Part shown: piece by piece, positions 49,676 to 59,804 of the stretch
Position numbering within the stretch: the stretch's first letter is position 1
How the letters are laid out: each line of letters begins with the position of its first letter
Assembly (NCBI RefSeq): GCF_910592395.1
Contig: NC_088316.1
Location: 20,214,001-20,274,000 of the forward strand
Reading direction: 5' to 3'
Origin: Lineus longissimus
Taxonomy: Eukaryota; Nemertea; Pilidiophora; Heteronemertea; Lineidae
Length of the DNA stretch: 60,000 nucleotides
The notes under the pieces: generated by a model
Database searches by the model: none
What the model was told of the DNA's origin: nothing
The model's input: only the letters and a program-made list of their open reading frames with translations
Position numbers and translations under genes: made by a program

Positions 49676-49828
49676 TTACGCCCCCTGGATAATGAAATCA
49701 TAGAACAACACAAACGTAACCTATTGGAGGCAAAGGCGTATGCAAGGAAGTTCAGTATTGTCATCTTGTCGGACAAGGCAAATGAAGACAAGACCAAAGA
49801 TGCTGAGAAGGATAACAAGAATGAACAG
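49676..49828 (+). CDS. THOC2: THOC2 window exon 1
   Basis: 51 codons, phase 0 at both ends, between acceptor tctttctag and donor gtaaga. It encodes a charged segment starting [14 protein letters not shown] and ending in a Lys/Asp/Glu-rich linker. This corresponds to the vertebrate segment ahead of the NQKLGLLEALL block. Confidence 0.9.
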
Positions 49829-52800
49829 GTAAGAGGTGGGCGACCATCTTGAAACTGGCAGCCATCTTGAAATTGATTATGAATAATCTGATTGTTGAAT
49901 AAAACATATCCGATGTTCTTACTCGTGTCATTCAGTGCTTTACGGTTCTTTGATGTATTCACTAGAACTCTCTGTCTTCTTGCAGCATGTTAACAACCAG
50001 AAGCTGGGTCTGATTGAAGCCCTCCTCCGACTGGGTGACTGGGAACAAGTGCAACCACTGCTGGCTAAACTACCTCCATACTTCGCCACATCATACCGCC
50101 CACTCGCTAAAGCTCTCTGTTCTCTTCTACATATAACCATTGAACCCCTTTATCAAAAGTAAGTGAATTGTCTCATCAATACAGATGATAACAACCTACA
50201 AATTGATGTTTTGAGAGCAAAACCTTACATTTAACAAAGTCAAAAAGCAAATTAAGTCAAAACAACTCTTCAACAAGCCACCATAACCCTGGAAAACGTT
50301 TGTCGCTCAGTGTGAATGGCAGTATCAGTCCCACGATGTAGCTGTATTTGATACCACACTTTTCAAGCACATCCAGCTACTCTTTGATAGAAGTTTTGCG
50401 TGTCAACCCTGTGCGACATCTTGCCGCTGGCATCAAGTCGTCACCTACACTCTGTTACCTCTGTGTCATCTGTTAGCTCCATGTCGCCGGCAGTAATTGG
50501 AACATACCGTGTAGGAAGAAGGATATCGCTTCTTTTCAATCCCTTGGTCGACATGATCAAGTTAATTTGTCACCCTCGTCGGGCACTTAGTAGAAGACCC
50601 TCAGGGTAATGAGGTTCATAGTGAGTGTTTGAAATGGATGCGGCTGCTAATAACTAGTTGAACATCTTAGCACTTCTCTTAAAGTAACAACAAACTTTTT
50701 TTATATCCTTTTATAACTGTAACGCGAGTCTCTTTGACGCTGATATCAAGAGCTACACATTAGTCTGTGACCTGCTTCAGAAATGATCAAAGGTGACAAT
50801 TGTAGTCAAAAGTACTATTTGGATTGAATTGATAGCATTGAGTGGTTCCAGTCCCTCGGGCATCCAGCATCTTCAGTCTCACAGGAGTGCGGCACATCAC
50901 TACTATCCTGCCTATAGTCCCTCGGGCATCCAGCATCTTCAGTCTCACAGGAGTGCGGCAGATCACTACTATCCTGCCTATAGTCCCTCAGGCATCCAGC
51001 ATCTTCAGTCACACAGGAGTGCGGCAGATCACTACTATCCTGCCTATAGTCCCTCGGGCATCCAGCATCTTCAGTCACACAGGAGTGCGGCAGATCACTA
51101 CTATCCTGCCTATAGTCCCTCGGGCATCCAGCATCTTCAGTCTCACAGGAGTACGGCAGATCACTACTATCCTGCCTATAGTCCCTCAGGCATCCAGCAT
51201 CTTCAGTCACACAGGAGTGCGGCAGATCACTACTATCCTGCCTATAGTCCCTCAGGCATCCAGCATCTTCAGTCACACAGGAGTACGGCAGATCACTACT
51301 ATCCTGCCTATAGTCCCTCGGGCATCCAGCATCTTCAGTCTCACAGGAGTGCGGCAGATCACTACTATCCTGCCTATAGTCCCTCAGGCATCCAGCATCT
51401 TCAGTCACACAGGAGTGCGGCAGATCACTACTATCCTGCCTATAGTCCCTCGGGCATCCAGCATCTTCAGTCTCACAGGAGTGCGGCAGATCACTACTAT
51501 CCTGCCTATAGTCCCTCGGGCATCCAGCATCTTCAGTCACACAGGAGTGCGGCAGATCACTACTATCCTGCCTATAGTCCCTCGGGCATCCAGCATCTTC
51601 AGTCTCACAGGAGTGCGGCAGATCACTACTATCCTGCCTATAGTCCCTCGGGCATCCAGCATCTTCAGTCTCACAGGAGTACGGCAGATCACTACTATCC
51701 TGCCTATAGTCTCACTTTCAGTAGACCCGAGGCCATTAGCCATCACGTACAGTCACCACATCATCAGACAATATGGCTTGCCTTTTTCTTATAACCTTCA
51801 TTTACCCGATCAGACTAATCATGTCACGTTGCTGTCTCACCTTACTGTGTGTTGGTTGTGAGAAGGTAAGGTTACACTTGCATTTTGGCTATGGTTAGAG
51901 GAATGTGCGGATGAATGGCTCTGCAATATCATATAATATCTGCTGCAGTAGATGCAGCTAGCATTCATGGCTTCTTCTGCTTCAGTTCAAACTAAATGAC
52001 TTGAGAGGTGCTGACCTGTGCTTCTCCTTCCCTTTCAGACACAATGGTCTCCCAAAGGCAGTCCTCAAGGCTCGCAGACAACGCAACCAAAAGAATGGTC
52101 AGGCGATACGTCAGGTGTCCTCATTCCAAGATCTCGTGTCACCGGTCTACCCGATGGTCTACCATCTCGGTCCATACCTCAGCTGTGATCCCATACTCAT
52201 TGTCAAACTTGTACGCATATGTCGGTCTTTTATGAAAGAGGTGAGTTGGACAGTTTGACCATTTTCAGCCATCCGAGGTGTTTGTTTCAGTTTTCTTTCT
52301 CAACCCAAGTCTAGCCCAGAGTAGGCCTACCAGCTACCTTGTCACTGCTATACCATATCAGAGAGCTAATTGTTTGGTCTCATTTAAACCCTCCGAAGGA
52401 AATCACAACGATATCTGAGTTGGGCGAGTGTTAACTGTGGAATGTTTCTTTTGGCGAAAGTCATGATGGCTTCAGCAGAGCAGGAGACCCGATGATATTC
52501 AACAGTTGAATGCTACTTTGTCTCGTGGTGCAAAAAACCACACCCAATATGCATGCCAGTTATCAGGCCTTGTTGTGGTTCAGCGGGCTGAGTCTGAAAT
52601 CATCATCCAAGTTATTGGTCATCTATTGCAGAAGGAGGATAGACGACGAGGAGAGCTGCAAGATGTCTACCATGGTCTCCTGACTCTCATCGACGAGTGC
52701 ATCCTGCCAAGTCTGACCATGCTCGACGGTAACTGCTGCATGTCGGAGGAGATCTGGACACTGATCAAGCTACTGCCGTACACGTATCGCTACCGTCTGT

Positions 52801-55800
52801 ACGGCCAGTGGAAGAATGATGCCACGCACACACATGCAGTGCTCATCAGACAGAGGGCCGACTGTATAGAGAAGGCCAAGTATATACTCAAGTATGTATC
52901 ACATGAAACAGCAGGTTGTTGTAGAAACAAACCATTACACTTTGCAATGTGCTGAGCTCCACCTAATACACATGTAACTGGTCAAGAAGATGCTGCCAGC
53001 ACTGAAGAGTAGGACTGGCCAAGGTCATGCCAGTGTGATGATGCTGTCCCCGATGTGTGCTGTGTTCAGTTTGATTCTCCTAAGTCCAGCATGAATATTG
53101 ATATAATGACGTTTCCCTTCCAGACGCCTCACCAAGGAGAACGTGAAGCCTCTTGGACGACAGATAGGGAAACTCAGTCATAACAATCCTGGCATCATAT
53201 TCGAATATGTGAGTACGAGAGTTTATGATTTGGTTTCACAGTTCTACTGGTCTTCATCATTTATCTCTCAGCAGTTGGATCTGAAATGGATAAGGTCAAA
53301 ATCAAATAAAGTTTCCAGTGAGAAAGCCTGTAGCTAACTTTTATGCTAGAATAATAGTACAGACCTTAGACAATATGACTTGACAGAGGACCCTAGGATT
53401 TGGAATCCAAAATAAAATCATTGGGCATTCATATCAGAATCGTGTATCGACACGTTGAAGTTGCTCAATTTCACATAGTTAATTGTTCTTTCTCTTCCCC
53501 AGGTGCTGTCACAGATCCAGAAATATGACAACTTCATCGGGCCAGTGGTTGATTCACTCAAGTACTTGACGAACCTCTCCTATGATGTTCTCATCTGTAT
53601 CCTTTGTAAACCCACCACTGCAATGGCTTTGGTTTTGGTCATGGCTGATGCAACGAGATCTTCTTGGTAGCTATCAAGCAGACTTTGTGTAACATACTGT
53701 TGACTCTAATCCTCTCAACCTTATGAGAGGCGGAATTACAGTAACCCCGTTCTGCAGACACTGGTAACTGTGATCCAGTAGACATCTGTTTATCATACAC
53801 GCTAAAGACAAGTGAAGAAGGGGAGACTGTTGTATCCTTAACTAAAGGTCAGATTGTATCATTGAGGCGCTGGCCAACCCGGACAAAGAGAAACTCAAGT
53901 ATGATGATACCAGTGTTTCTTTATGGCTACAGAGTAAGTATTTGGAGTCGTGTCATGTTACTGGGGGCCTTGTAATGGTAATTAGGGAGGAAACCATTCG
54001 AGACCGACCATTCTTGGTCGTCATAGCGGGGTGGTTGCCGACCGGGGTTCCACTGTATATCGATTTAAGCTATTCACTCGGCAATTGTAACTGATCATAA
54101 AGCCATGCTGTCCCGCTTTAGAGGAGTCAGTCATTGAATGCCGGCATTCGCTGTCCAAACTTGCCCGAGTTTAAAAGTTATGTTTGTTTCTTATCTTTAG
54201 GTTTGGCCAACTTTGCCGGTGCTATCTGCAGGAAGTACCAGGTGGAACTGGCGGGATTGGGGCAATATGTGGTCAATCAGCTCAAAGCAGGCAAAAGGTA
54301 CAGAAAGGAGGTCACGGTGATGACCAGTGAGATTGGTGGTGCTAGATGAGAGTGTCGACCTTTGGCGAAGGAAGTTACTGCTTAAATTCCTTACAAGCTT
54401 TGGGACTTGAACCACTCAATGCTATCAATTCAATCCGAATAGTACTTTTGACTACAATTGTTATGTACAAAGGGCAAAGCTTTTACTTTTGCTCTGGGAT
54501 GCAAAAGTGTGTTGAGCAAGGGTTCCTCAGGGAAAGTTATGTACAAAGGGCAAAACTTTTACTTTTGCTCTGATAGCATTTTGAAGATTGCTGTGAAGGA
54601 TTGAAGATTGAATGTTTTGATGATGTTTCAGTTATGATTTGCTCATTCTAAGAGAAGTCATTCAGAAGATGGCGGGTATCGAGGTAACGGAGGAGGTCAC
54701 TGATGATCAGCTCAACTCGATGTCTGGTGGTGAGAATCTGCGATCAGAGGGAGGCTACTTCGCACAGGTCAGGAACACGAAGAAGTCTTCAGGTCGTTTA
54801 AAGGACACGCTGCTAGAGCATGACTTGGCATTGCCGCTGTGTTTCTTGATGGCCCAGCAGAGAGATTGTATTATTTATAAAGATGGAGAGGCTGGAAAGA
54901 GACATCTTAAGCTTGTTGGGAAGTTGTATGATCAGGTGAGCTGTGGTTGTCTGCCTCCAGGCATAGTTGCCTTGCTCTTTCATTTCTAAACAGAGCACTT
55001 TTCCCTGAAAAACGTACGATGCGTCCCATTCCTGTCCTAATAATTTTTTCGCAAAAATACTCCACCAGTGATAATCCTGTCCTAAGACCAACCAATAGTG
55101 AACGTTTTAGTCAAATCCGCATGGTCTATCTGTGGACCTTAAGACCTAAAGAAGCAGCTTTCTTTTCTTTAGTGCCAAGACACCCTCGTCCAGTTTGGTA
55201 CGTTCCTGTCCACCCAGATGAGCTCCGAGGACTTCCAAAAGAAACTGCCGCCCATTGATCAACTCGTGCTCACATATCACGTCTCTCCTGATGCAGCATT
55301 CTTCTTCACGAGGCCCGTCATCACTCATGCCATCATGGTGAGTAGACCACGATCACACTCTTTATCCCCGACCTAGTCTACATTGCTCCCTTCTGCTGAA
55401 GACATGTGTGTTTCACTTGTAGACTATCCATCATTACTCAGTTATGACATAGGAATAGAAAAGAACAGGAACCTAAGGGGGACAACTAAACCCAAGTTAC
55501 CAAGTGAGGAGAGGAGTATCAGTTGTGGGCACTAGTAGTAAATGTGCCCTTGTGATTGACCAGCACCCCAACACATATGTGACTTTTCCATTGCCTTAAT
55601 GCCAAGGTCTCCTGGATGAGGTCAGATGCGCTGATCAGCTCACAACAAGAGCCTAGATTAGTACCGGCTGTCCATGACCTTGACGAATTGAGGAGCCTTT
55701 TAGTAGACCAATGCAGACTGGCTGTGGGACTTATCAAATCTTCCATTCCATTTCAGTCCAAGTTTGATGAGCTGAGAAAACAGGACAAAAGCAAGAAGGA

Positions 55801-58800
55801 AGCAAGTCAAACAGCTGCCAAGACGCAGCGATATCTTGAAGCATCTGAGGCCGTCTTGTGCCATGTCGTGGAGTCAGTCCGGGCTTTGAATCCACCCAGG
55901 ATATGGGAGGAACTCAGGTAAGAAGGTCTCAGATACCTTGTCTTAAAGCATCTGAGGCCAGTCCAGATTGGTTGCTTAGAGCCTAGAGGTGTAGTCACTG
56001 ACATGCAAGGTTTAACTCAAGTCCTAGTAGCAGTTATCAATAAAACATGATGTATCAACCAAATGCTGAGTGTTTAATTGCCCATGGGATACATGTAGCA
56101 GGAGCCAAAGAACGACCACTGAATGCCCATGTTACTTTACAATCATCTTCAAGACTAGAGGGGTCATTCCAAGGACTTGCTACCAGCTTGAGAGCTCTGG
56201 GTTTGATCAACTATCTGTTCTTGATTTCAGTCCACAATTCTACGTGTCATTCTGGACACTCACCTTGTATGACATTGAAGTGCCTACCTCAGCCTACGAG
56301 AAACAGATCAACATACTGAAAGCTCAAATCATATCGATTGATGAAAGTCAGGAACTTGTAAGTTCTCTGCTTGATTGCTGCTCATATTGTGACTCTCAGC
56401 TCTGCAAGCTGATGGGGGTGTCACCCGAGTGTCTATGACAAGATCCCATCAAGGGGTTGGGGTGAAAGTGGAATCAGCTGTTGAATCATCAGCGAAATCC
56501 CAAATGGTGATAAGAAGCAGTGATGATTGATTGGTGGGTTGGTACATTCTTCTGTTAAACTGACATGTTTCACTCCATCTTGGATTGTCTCCTTTCTAGG
56601 CGAGCGGCAAGAAGAAGAAAGAGATGGAGCGCTGTGTGAATCTGATTGATAAGCTCCTCGAGGAGAGCAAGCGACAGCTTGAGCATGTCTCCAGGGTGAA
56701 GGCCAGGCTTAATAATGAGAAGGACGCATGGTTCTTACCCAGTGAGTTGAAAACCATGGTTTGTGTTGCCAGATGTAACTTTTGTTAATTATCTGCCCTG
56801 ACAAGCTCGAGTTTGATGAGCACCTAATCAAAAAAACTTGTTGCTATGAAGTGGAGAGCTTTTACTCGACGTCATGATATTCATGCGTCCATTTCATCTT
56901 GTTGCAGGGGGATCAACCAAGAATGAGACCATCACCCAGTTCCTGCAGCTGTGTGTCTTCCCGAGGAGTTGCTTCAGTGCACCTGATGCCATGTTCTGTG
57001 CCAAGTTCATCCACCTTCTCCATGAGCTCATGACTCCTAACTTCTCCACGCTCATTTGTTATGATCGAGTAAGTCATCTTGAAAGCGTGTATGCACAGAT
57101 TCATCTACAGGATGCCTCAGTTGTTGAGAATGGACTGAGAAGTTTGTTCACAAGTATAACATTGCGTACTGATCCAGCAAAGTAATACATAAGGTTGCTG
57201 CATAATCTGAGTGACCAACATGACCCCTAATTAAGATGTCATGACGCAGTATTGGTTTCTTGATGTGAGTTTGGTTACCAGGAATATCAACATACATCAA
57301 CTGGTTCCCAGCTTGTTCCATGAAAATCAACACACTTGATTCGATTATGACATCTATTACATGTTGTAACTTGGCTTTCAGATCTTTTGTGATGTCACCA
57401 ACACTGTGACATGCTGTACGGAGAACGAGGCCTATCGCTATGGTCGCTTTCTCTGTGTGGTGCTCGGCCCTATCATGAAGTGGCACTCGGACAGACAGCT
57501 CTATGAGAAGGTAGGTGTTCTGACTGCGGATATGATGTCTGTCAGTCTAGCCATTAAGACAGCATCTATGATTGATTGACTGATGGGTTGGATGGTGACC
57601 AGCAGCTCTTGTTTGATCTACTTTAGTGATCATCTCCTGTTGACAGATCTCCTATAATAGCCAATGCATATTGAGCAGCTGATGAGATTGGTGGCCCTTC
57701 CATGCTGCCTGGGAGATGAGCTTGATGACCATATCCTGTCAAATGATTGGTTGACCAATGACCATTGCTTAGAGAGAGCCACTTTGTGGGTCCACTGTAA
57801 CAGTAAACCAAGGTGTGAATACCTTTGAGGCCACATTGTACATGCCACATGTAGAAGCTACTTAGTCAGCTACCAAAACAAACATGTGGAAGTGTGTCAT
57901 AAAGTTGTGATTGTTTCCAGGAGTGCGCCACCTACCCAGGCTTCGTGACAGTGTTCAGGAAGGGAACAGATAGCAACAACAAGGCCGACCAGCTAGAGTA
58001 TGAGAACTACCGCCACGTCTGTCACAAGTGGCACTTCAGGATCACCAAGGCGATGATTGGCTGCCTTGAGTCAGGCATCTACTGTCAGATCAGGAACGCT
58101 GTCATTGTTCTCACGAAGGTAGGCAGCAACATCAATGTTTGTTATGTAATCAGTTGTATCATAGTGAGGTCTCAGGTGGGGTCTTGATGAATCCATAAAG
58201 TACTTAAAAAGCTATTTGGTAAATATTTCAGCAGTACAATCAGAGAGGTTTCACTGAGAGCATTCCAGTCTTTGGTCATGCCAATAGGTCTTTGATAGTT
58301 GTAAACCTTTGATGATGACAATCTCTGTCCCGAGTTGGCCACAGACACTGTTGCCACTGAAAGAACTCAGGTGAGCTTGAAAAGACAGCAAGTCAAGGAC
58401 ATCATGATTTTGAAATGTGTCTGAGTGTACCTTGGATGCCCACGATGATGATGATGTTGTTGACATAATCCCTTTCTAGATCCTGCCACATTACCCGCGC
58501 ATTCAGATGTTTGGCCAGGCGTTGGAGCGACGAATTGAACGACTGAAGGATGATGAACGTGAGAAGAGACCGGACATCTACGCATTAGCTGTGGGTTACT
58601 CAGGCCAGTTGAAGTCCAAGAGGTCGACGTGGGTTGCCGAGACCGACTTCCATATCAAAGATAAAGACAATGTAAGCATGTTACTGCTCACATGATGCTC
58701 GCCTCATGTAGTCCTCCATCTGGTGTGTTTGTTCAAAGACTGCAACTGACTTGGAATTGGCCAATTCTGGTCGAAACCTGATACAAAATCTGATTAATAA

Positions 58801-59727
58801 ACAGTATTGTGAAATGTTTGCCTTTCTTGAGTCCTGCATGACCTTATGCCACCTATTGTCTTGTTGTTCACATTGAATTCTGTAAATCACTGACATCAAT
58901 GTTTACCTTTCTAGACGAAGGTGCCAGCTAAGTCCAGCCAGGTGGCCAAGGTTGTGAAGAATGGAGATGCTCATGAAGAAAGTGCAAGTAGGTTCACAGT
59001 TTCTTTAGTCTTCAGTATTTCACTTTGTACACACTTATGTTTGAGGTTGGGAGACAAAGTGGAGACGAGGCCAGATTGGAGCCTTCATATTGTGACCAAC
59101 TGTGGGCACCAGTTTGATTCAGTCTATAAGACCTTTCCAGTTATCAAAAGGAGATGAATCTCTAATAAGATGTGATGATGTGTTGACATAAGACTCGTGT
59201 CACTTGACCACCAGACGTTAACATTCTTGGTGTCTTATTACCCTCAGGTAATGAACACAGAGAGTCCAGAGATTCCAAGGAACGACGCTCCACGAATGAT
59301 GTGAGAGTAAAGACTGAGAAGTCAGGCAGGGCAAGTGTGGCATCAGGAGAGAGGACACCCACATCCAAATCTGACAGGAGAGAGAGGTCACCCAATGCCA
59401 GGTCAGTTTGTCACAACATATTCATTAAGAAGAGAGTGATCTTGATAACAAGCATTAAATTTCTGAAATCCAAAGCTCTCTTCACCACGGAAATGCTTTG
59501 ACAGGGAGAGAACTGACTACCTCAGAGGTGACTTATCCACAGGCATCTGCATCAGCATCCATTCTCATAGATGTGTTTGTCTTTTTTTTCTTCAGTTCAT
59601 CGGATGTGAAACAGAAAGCCAAGACTCGAGAAGATATCAAACAAGCGAAGGAGAGATCTCTTGAGGACATCAAACTGCTTGGGCCTAAGGTTCATGGTCA
59701 CGGTGATTATGAGGAGAGGAGTTATAG
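49676..59727 (+). CDS. THOC2: THO complex subunit 2 (partial gene, 20 exons in window)
   Basis: THOC2 is the large scaffold of the nuclear THO complex, which with UAP56 and ALY forms TREX and couples transcription to mRNA packaging and export. Twenty exons join in frame with GT-AG splice sites to give 3,083 coding bases (about 1,027 residues). From recall of vertebrate THOC2 (about 1,590 residues), this covers roughly residues 290 to 1300. Highly conserved blocks include [97 protein letters not shown] and [13 protein letters not shown]. The last exons begin the Lys/Arg/Ser/Glu-rich disordered tail expected of the family. The N-terminal ~290 residues and the end of the tail are missing: the former not found, the latter beyond the right edge. 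One intron (53597-53852) has minor-spliceosome signals. No frameshift or premature stop was seen. Confidence 0.97.
49986..50158 (+). CDS. THOC2: THOC2 window exon 2
   Basis: It starts after ttcttgcag with [19 protein letters not shown], a strongly conserved THOC2 block, and ends at HITIEPLYQ plus two bases of a Lys codon before gtaagt. The match to vertebrate THOC2 is very close in wording and length. Confidence 0.96.
50159..52038 (+). other. THOC2 intron 2 (1.88 kb, carries the 66-bp array)
   Basis: Donor gtaagt, acceptor ccctttcag. It is the longest THOC2 intron in the window, about half of it occupied by the minisatellite at 50851-51708. The long open frames across the array (50793-51794, 50842-51861 plus; 50815-51540 minus) arise because the period is divisible by three. 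Confidence 0.92.
50851..51708. repeat. 66-bp minisatellite, exactly 13 copies
   Basis: Thirteen contiguous 66-bp units, each starting gtccctcNggcatccagc and ending ctgcctata, fill 858 bp. Variation is almost confined to three positions: tcGgg/tcAgg, tcTcac/tcAcac and gtGcgg/gtAcgg. The first unit also has cacatc for cagatc. The near-identity indicates recent expansion or gene conversion. Each unit contains a catcttcag word resembling a splice acceptor. Confidence 0.98.
52039..52240 (+). CDS. THOC2: THOC2 window exon 3
   Basis: Begins with the last base of a Lys codon after ccctttcag and ends phase 0 before gtgagt. It encodes a basic linker ([12 protein letters not shown]) and then the conserved [20 protein letters not shown] and SFMKE, parallel to the vertebrate LGPHLSHDPIL block. 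Confidence 0.94.
52632..52891 (+). CDS. THOC2: THOC2 window exon 4
   Basis: It encodes [20 protein letters not shown], then [19 protein letters not shown] and [12 protein letters not shown], strongly conserved THOC2 sequence, and ends in a split Lys codon before gtatgt. The start is uncertain: I used the acceptor tctattgcag. An acceptor ending gtggttcag would add an in-frame 16-residue upstream extension. Confidence 0.9.
53124..53208 (+). CDS. THOC2: THOC2 window exon 5
   Basis: Twenty-eight full codons plus one base after cccttccag; it reads [20 protein letters not shown] and ends at IIFEY before gtgagt. This is one of the most conserved THOC2 blocks. Confidence 0.96.
53503..53596 (+). CDS. 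THOC2: THOC2 window exon 6
   Basis: It follows cttccccag, encodes [20 protein letters not shown] and [11 protein letters not shown], and ends with one base of a Tyr codon. Its donor is the unusual gtatccttt. Confidence 0.95.
53597..53852 (+). other. U12-type (minor spliceosome) intron in THOC2
   Basis: The 5' splice site is gtatccttt (53597-53605), an exact match to the U12-type consensus RTATCCTTT. A branch-site match tccttaac lies at 53835-53842, its adenosine about 11 bases before the terminal ag (53851-53852), and there is no long pyrimidine tract before the acceptor. Phase 1, 256 bp. Removal joins [15 protein letters not shown] in frame, as in vertebrate THOC2. All other THOC2 introns here have ordinary U2-like donors. 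Confidence 0.92.
53853..53933 (+). CDS. THOC2: THOC2 window exon 7
   Basis: It begins with two bases completing Tyr, then [18 protein letters not shown] and WLQ, ending with one base of a Ser codon before gtaagt. The acceptor side belongs to the U12-type intron. Confidence 0.94.
53957..54058 (+). mobile_element. ~103-bp dispersed repeat, copy 2 (inside THOC2 intron 7)
   Basis: It matches 16207-16310 end to end: ccttgtaatggtaatta, gaggaaaccattcg, tcatagcgggNtggt and ttccactgtat. It lies in the same orientation as copy 1 and as THOC2. Confidence 0.85.
54201..54297 (+). CDS. THOC2: THOC2 window exon 8
   Basis: It starts after ttatctttag, completes a Ser codon, and encodes [20 protein letters not shown] and [11 protein letters not shown], ending with two bases of a Ser codon before gtacag. 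Closely conserved with vertebrate THOC2. Confidence 0.95.
54461..54573. repeat. 76-bp tandem duplication in THOC2 intron 8
   Basis: The word ttatgtacaaagggcaaa followed by cttttacttttgctctg occurs at 54461 and again at 54537. The copies are nearly identical, so the duplication is fairly recent. Confidence 0.9.
54632..54935 (+). CDS. THOC2: THOC2 window exon 9
   Basis: The largest exon in the window (304 bp). It encodes [18 protein letters not shown], a charged patch, then [20 protein letters not shown] and [15 protein letters not shown], ending [11 protein letters not shown] before gtgagc. The EGGYFxQxRNTKKSS block is diagnostic for THOC2. Confidence 0.97.
55173..55337 (+). CDS. THOC2: THOC2 window exon 10
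   Basis: 55 codons, phase 0 at both ends. It encodes [20 protein letters not shown] and later [16 protein letters not shown], matching the vertebrate CHDTLVQFGGFLASNL and DAAFFLSRP blocks. Acceptor tttctttag, donor gtgagt. Confidence 0.96.
55757..55917 (+). CDS. THOC2: THOC2 window exon 11
   Basis: It follows ccatttcag, encodes [18 protein letters not shown] and a helical segment ending RIWEEL, with a split Ser codon before gtaaga. Less conserved than neighbouring exons but collinear with vertebrate SSKYDELKKSEK. Confidence 0.93.
56231..56357 (+). CDS. THOC2: THOC2 window exon 12
   Basis: After cttgatttcag it encodes [20 protein letters not shown] and [15 protein letters not shown], corresponding to vertebrate SPQFYATFWSLTMYDLAVP. 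Phase 0 end before gtaagt. Confidence 0.95.
56600..56741 (+). CDS. THOC2: THOC2 window exon 13
   Basis: After cctttctag it encodes [20 protein letters not shown], then a charged helix (probably coiled coil) ending EKDAWFLP, with one base of an Arg codon before gtgagt. Confidence 0.95.
56908..57068 (+). CDS. THOC2: THOC2 window exon 14
   Basis: After cttgttgcag it encodes [20 protein letters not shown], then [19 protein letters not shown] and [12 protein letters not shown], ending phase 0 before gtaagt. The sequence is almost word-for-word the vertebrate block. Confidence 0.97.
57382..57510 (+). CDS. THOC2: THOC2 window exon 15
   Basis: 43 codons after ttggctttcag: [39 protein letters not shown], before gtaggt. 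The TENEAxRYGRFL motif is diagnostic. Confidence 0.97.
57921..58118 (+). CDS. THOC2: THOC2 window exon 16
   Basis: 66 codons after gtttccag: [10 protein letters not shown]-like start ([15 protein letters not shown]), then [20 protein letters not shown] and [10 protein letters not shown] before gtaggc. Conserved along its full length. Confidence 0.97.
58480..58671 (+). CDS. THOC2: THOC2 window exon 17
   Basis: 64 codons after cctttctag: [40 protein letters not shown], ending FHIKDKDN before gtaagc. This is the end of the folded THOC2 region; what follows is low-complexity. Confidence 0.97.
58915..58987 (+). CDS. THOC2: THOC2 window exon 18
   Basis: Short exon after acctttctag encoding [20 protein letters not shown] and ending with one base of a Ser codon before gtaggt. 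It starts the disordered tail, so support rests on splice sites, reading frame and position rather than on sequence conservation. Confidence 0.85.
59248..59401 (+). CDS. THOC2: THOC2 window exon 19
   Basis: After taccctcag it encodes an Arg/Ser/Lys/Glu-rich stretch ([14 protein letters not shown], then [18 protein letters not shown]), as in the charged tail of THOC2. It ends with a split Ser codon before gtcagt. Confidence 0.88.
59596..59727 (+). CDS. THOC2: THOC2 window exon 20 (last in window)
   Basis: After tttttcttcag it encodes [20 protein letters not shown] and [18 protein letters not shown], ending with two bases of the next codon before gtgggt. The coding sequence therefore continues beyond the right edge. 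Confidence 0.88.
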
Positions 59728-59804
59728 GTGGGTACTTGTGCTTTTTCTGGTTTGAAGTTGAACATGGCTAGGATGAGCCAAAGTGAAAGCCTGTGATGGA
59801 CTGG

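Noticed and set aside
50793-51861. Long repetitive open frames (333 and 339 codons plus, 241 minus) over the 66-bp array
   Set aside because: They exist because the repeat period is a multiple of three. The array lies inside a THOC2 intron whose flanking exons join in frame without it.
52506-52955. Whole open frame as an exon of THOC2
   Set aside because: Only the part from 52632 to 52891 matches THOC2 and is bounded by splice sites; the rest is intron read-through, apart from a possible 16-residue extension from an alternative acceptor.
58310-58365. Possible C/D-box snoRNA (tgatgat ... ctga) in a THOC2 intron
   Set aside because: The flanking bases do not form a terminal stem and no second box pair or guide match was evident.
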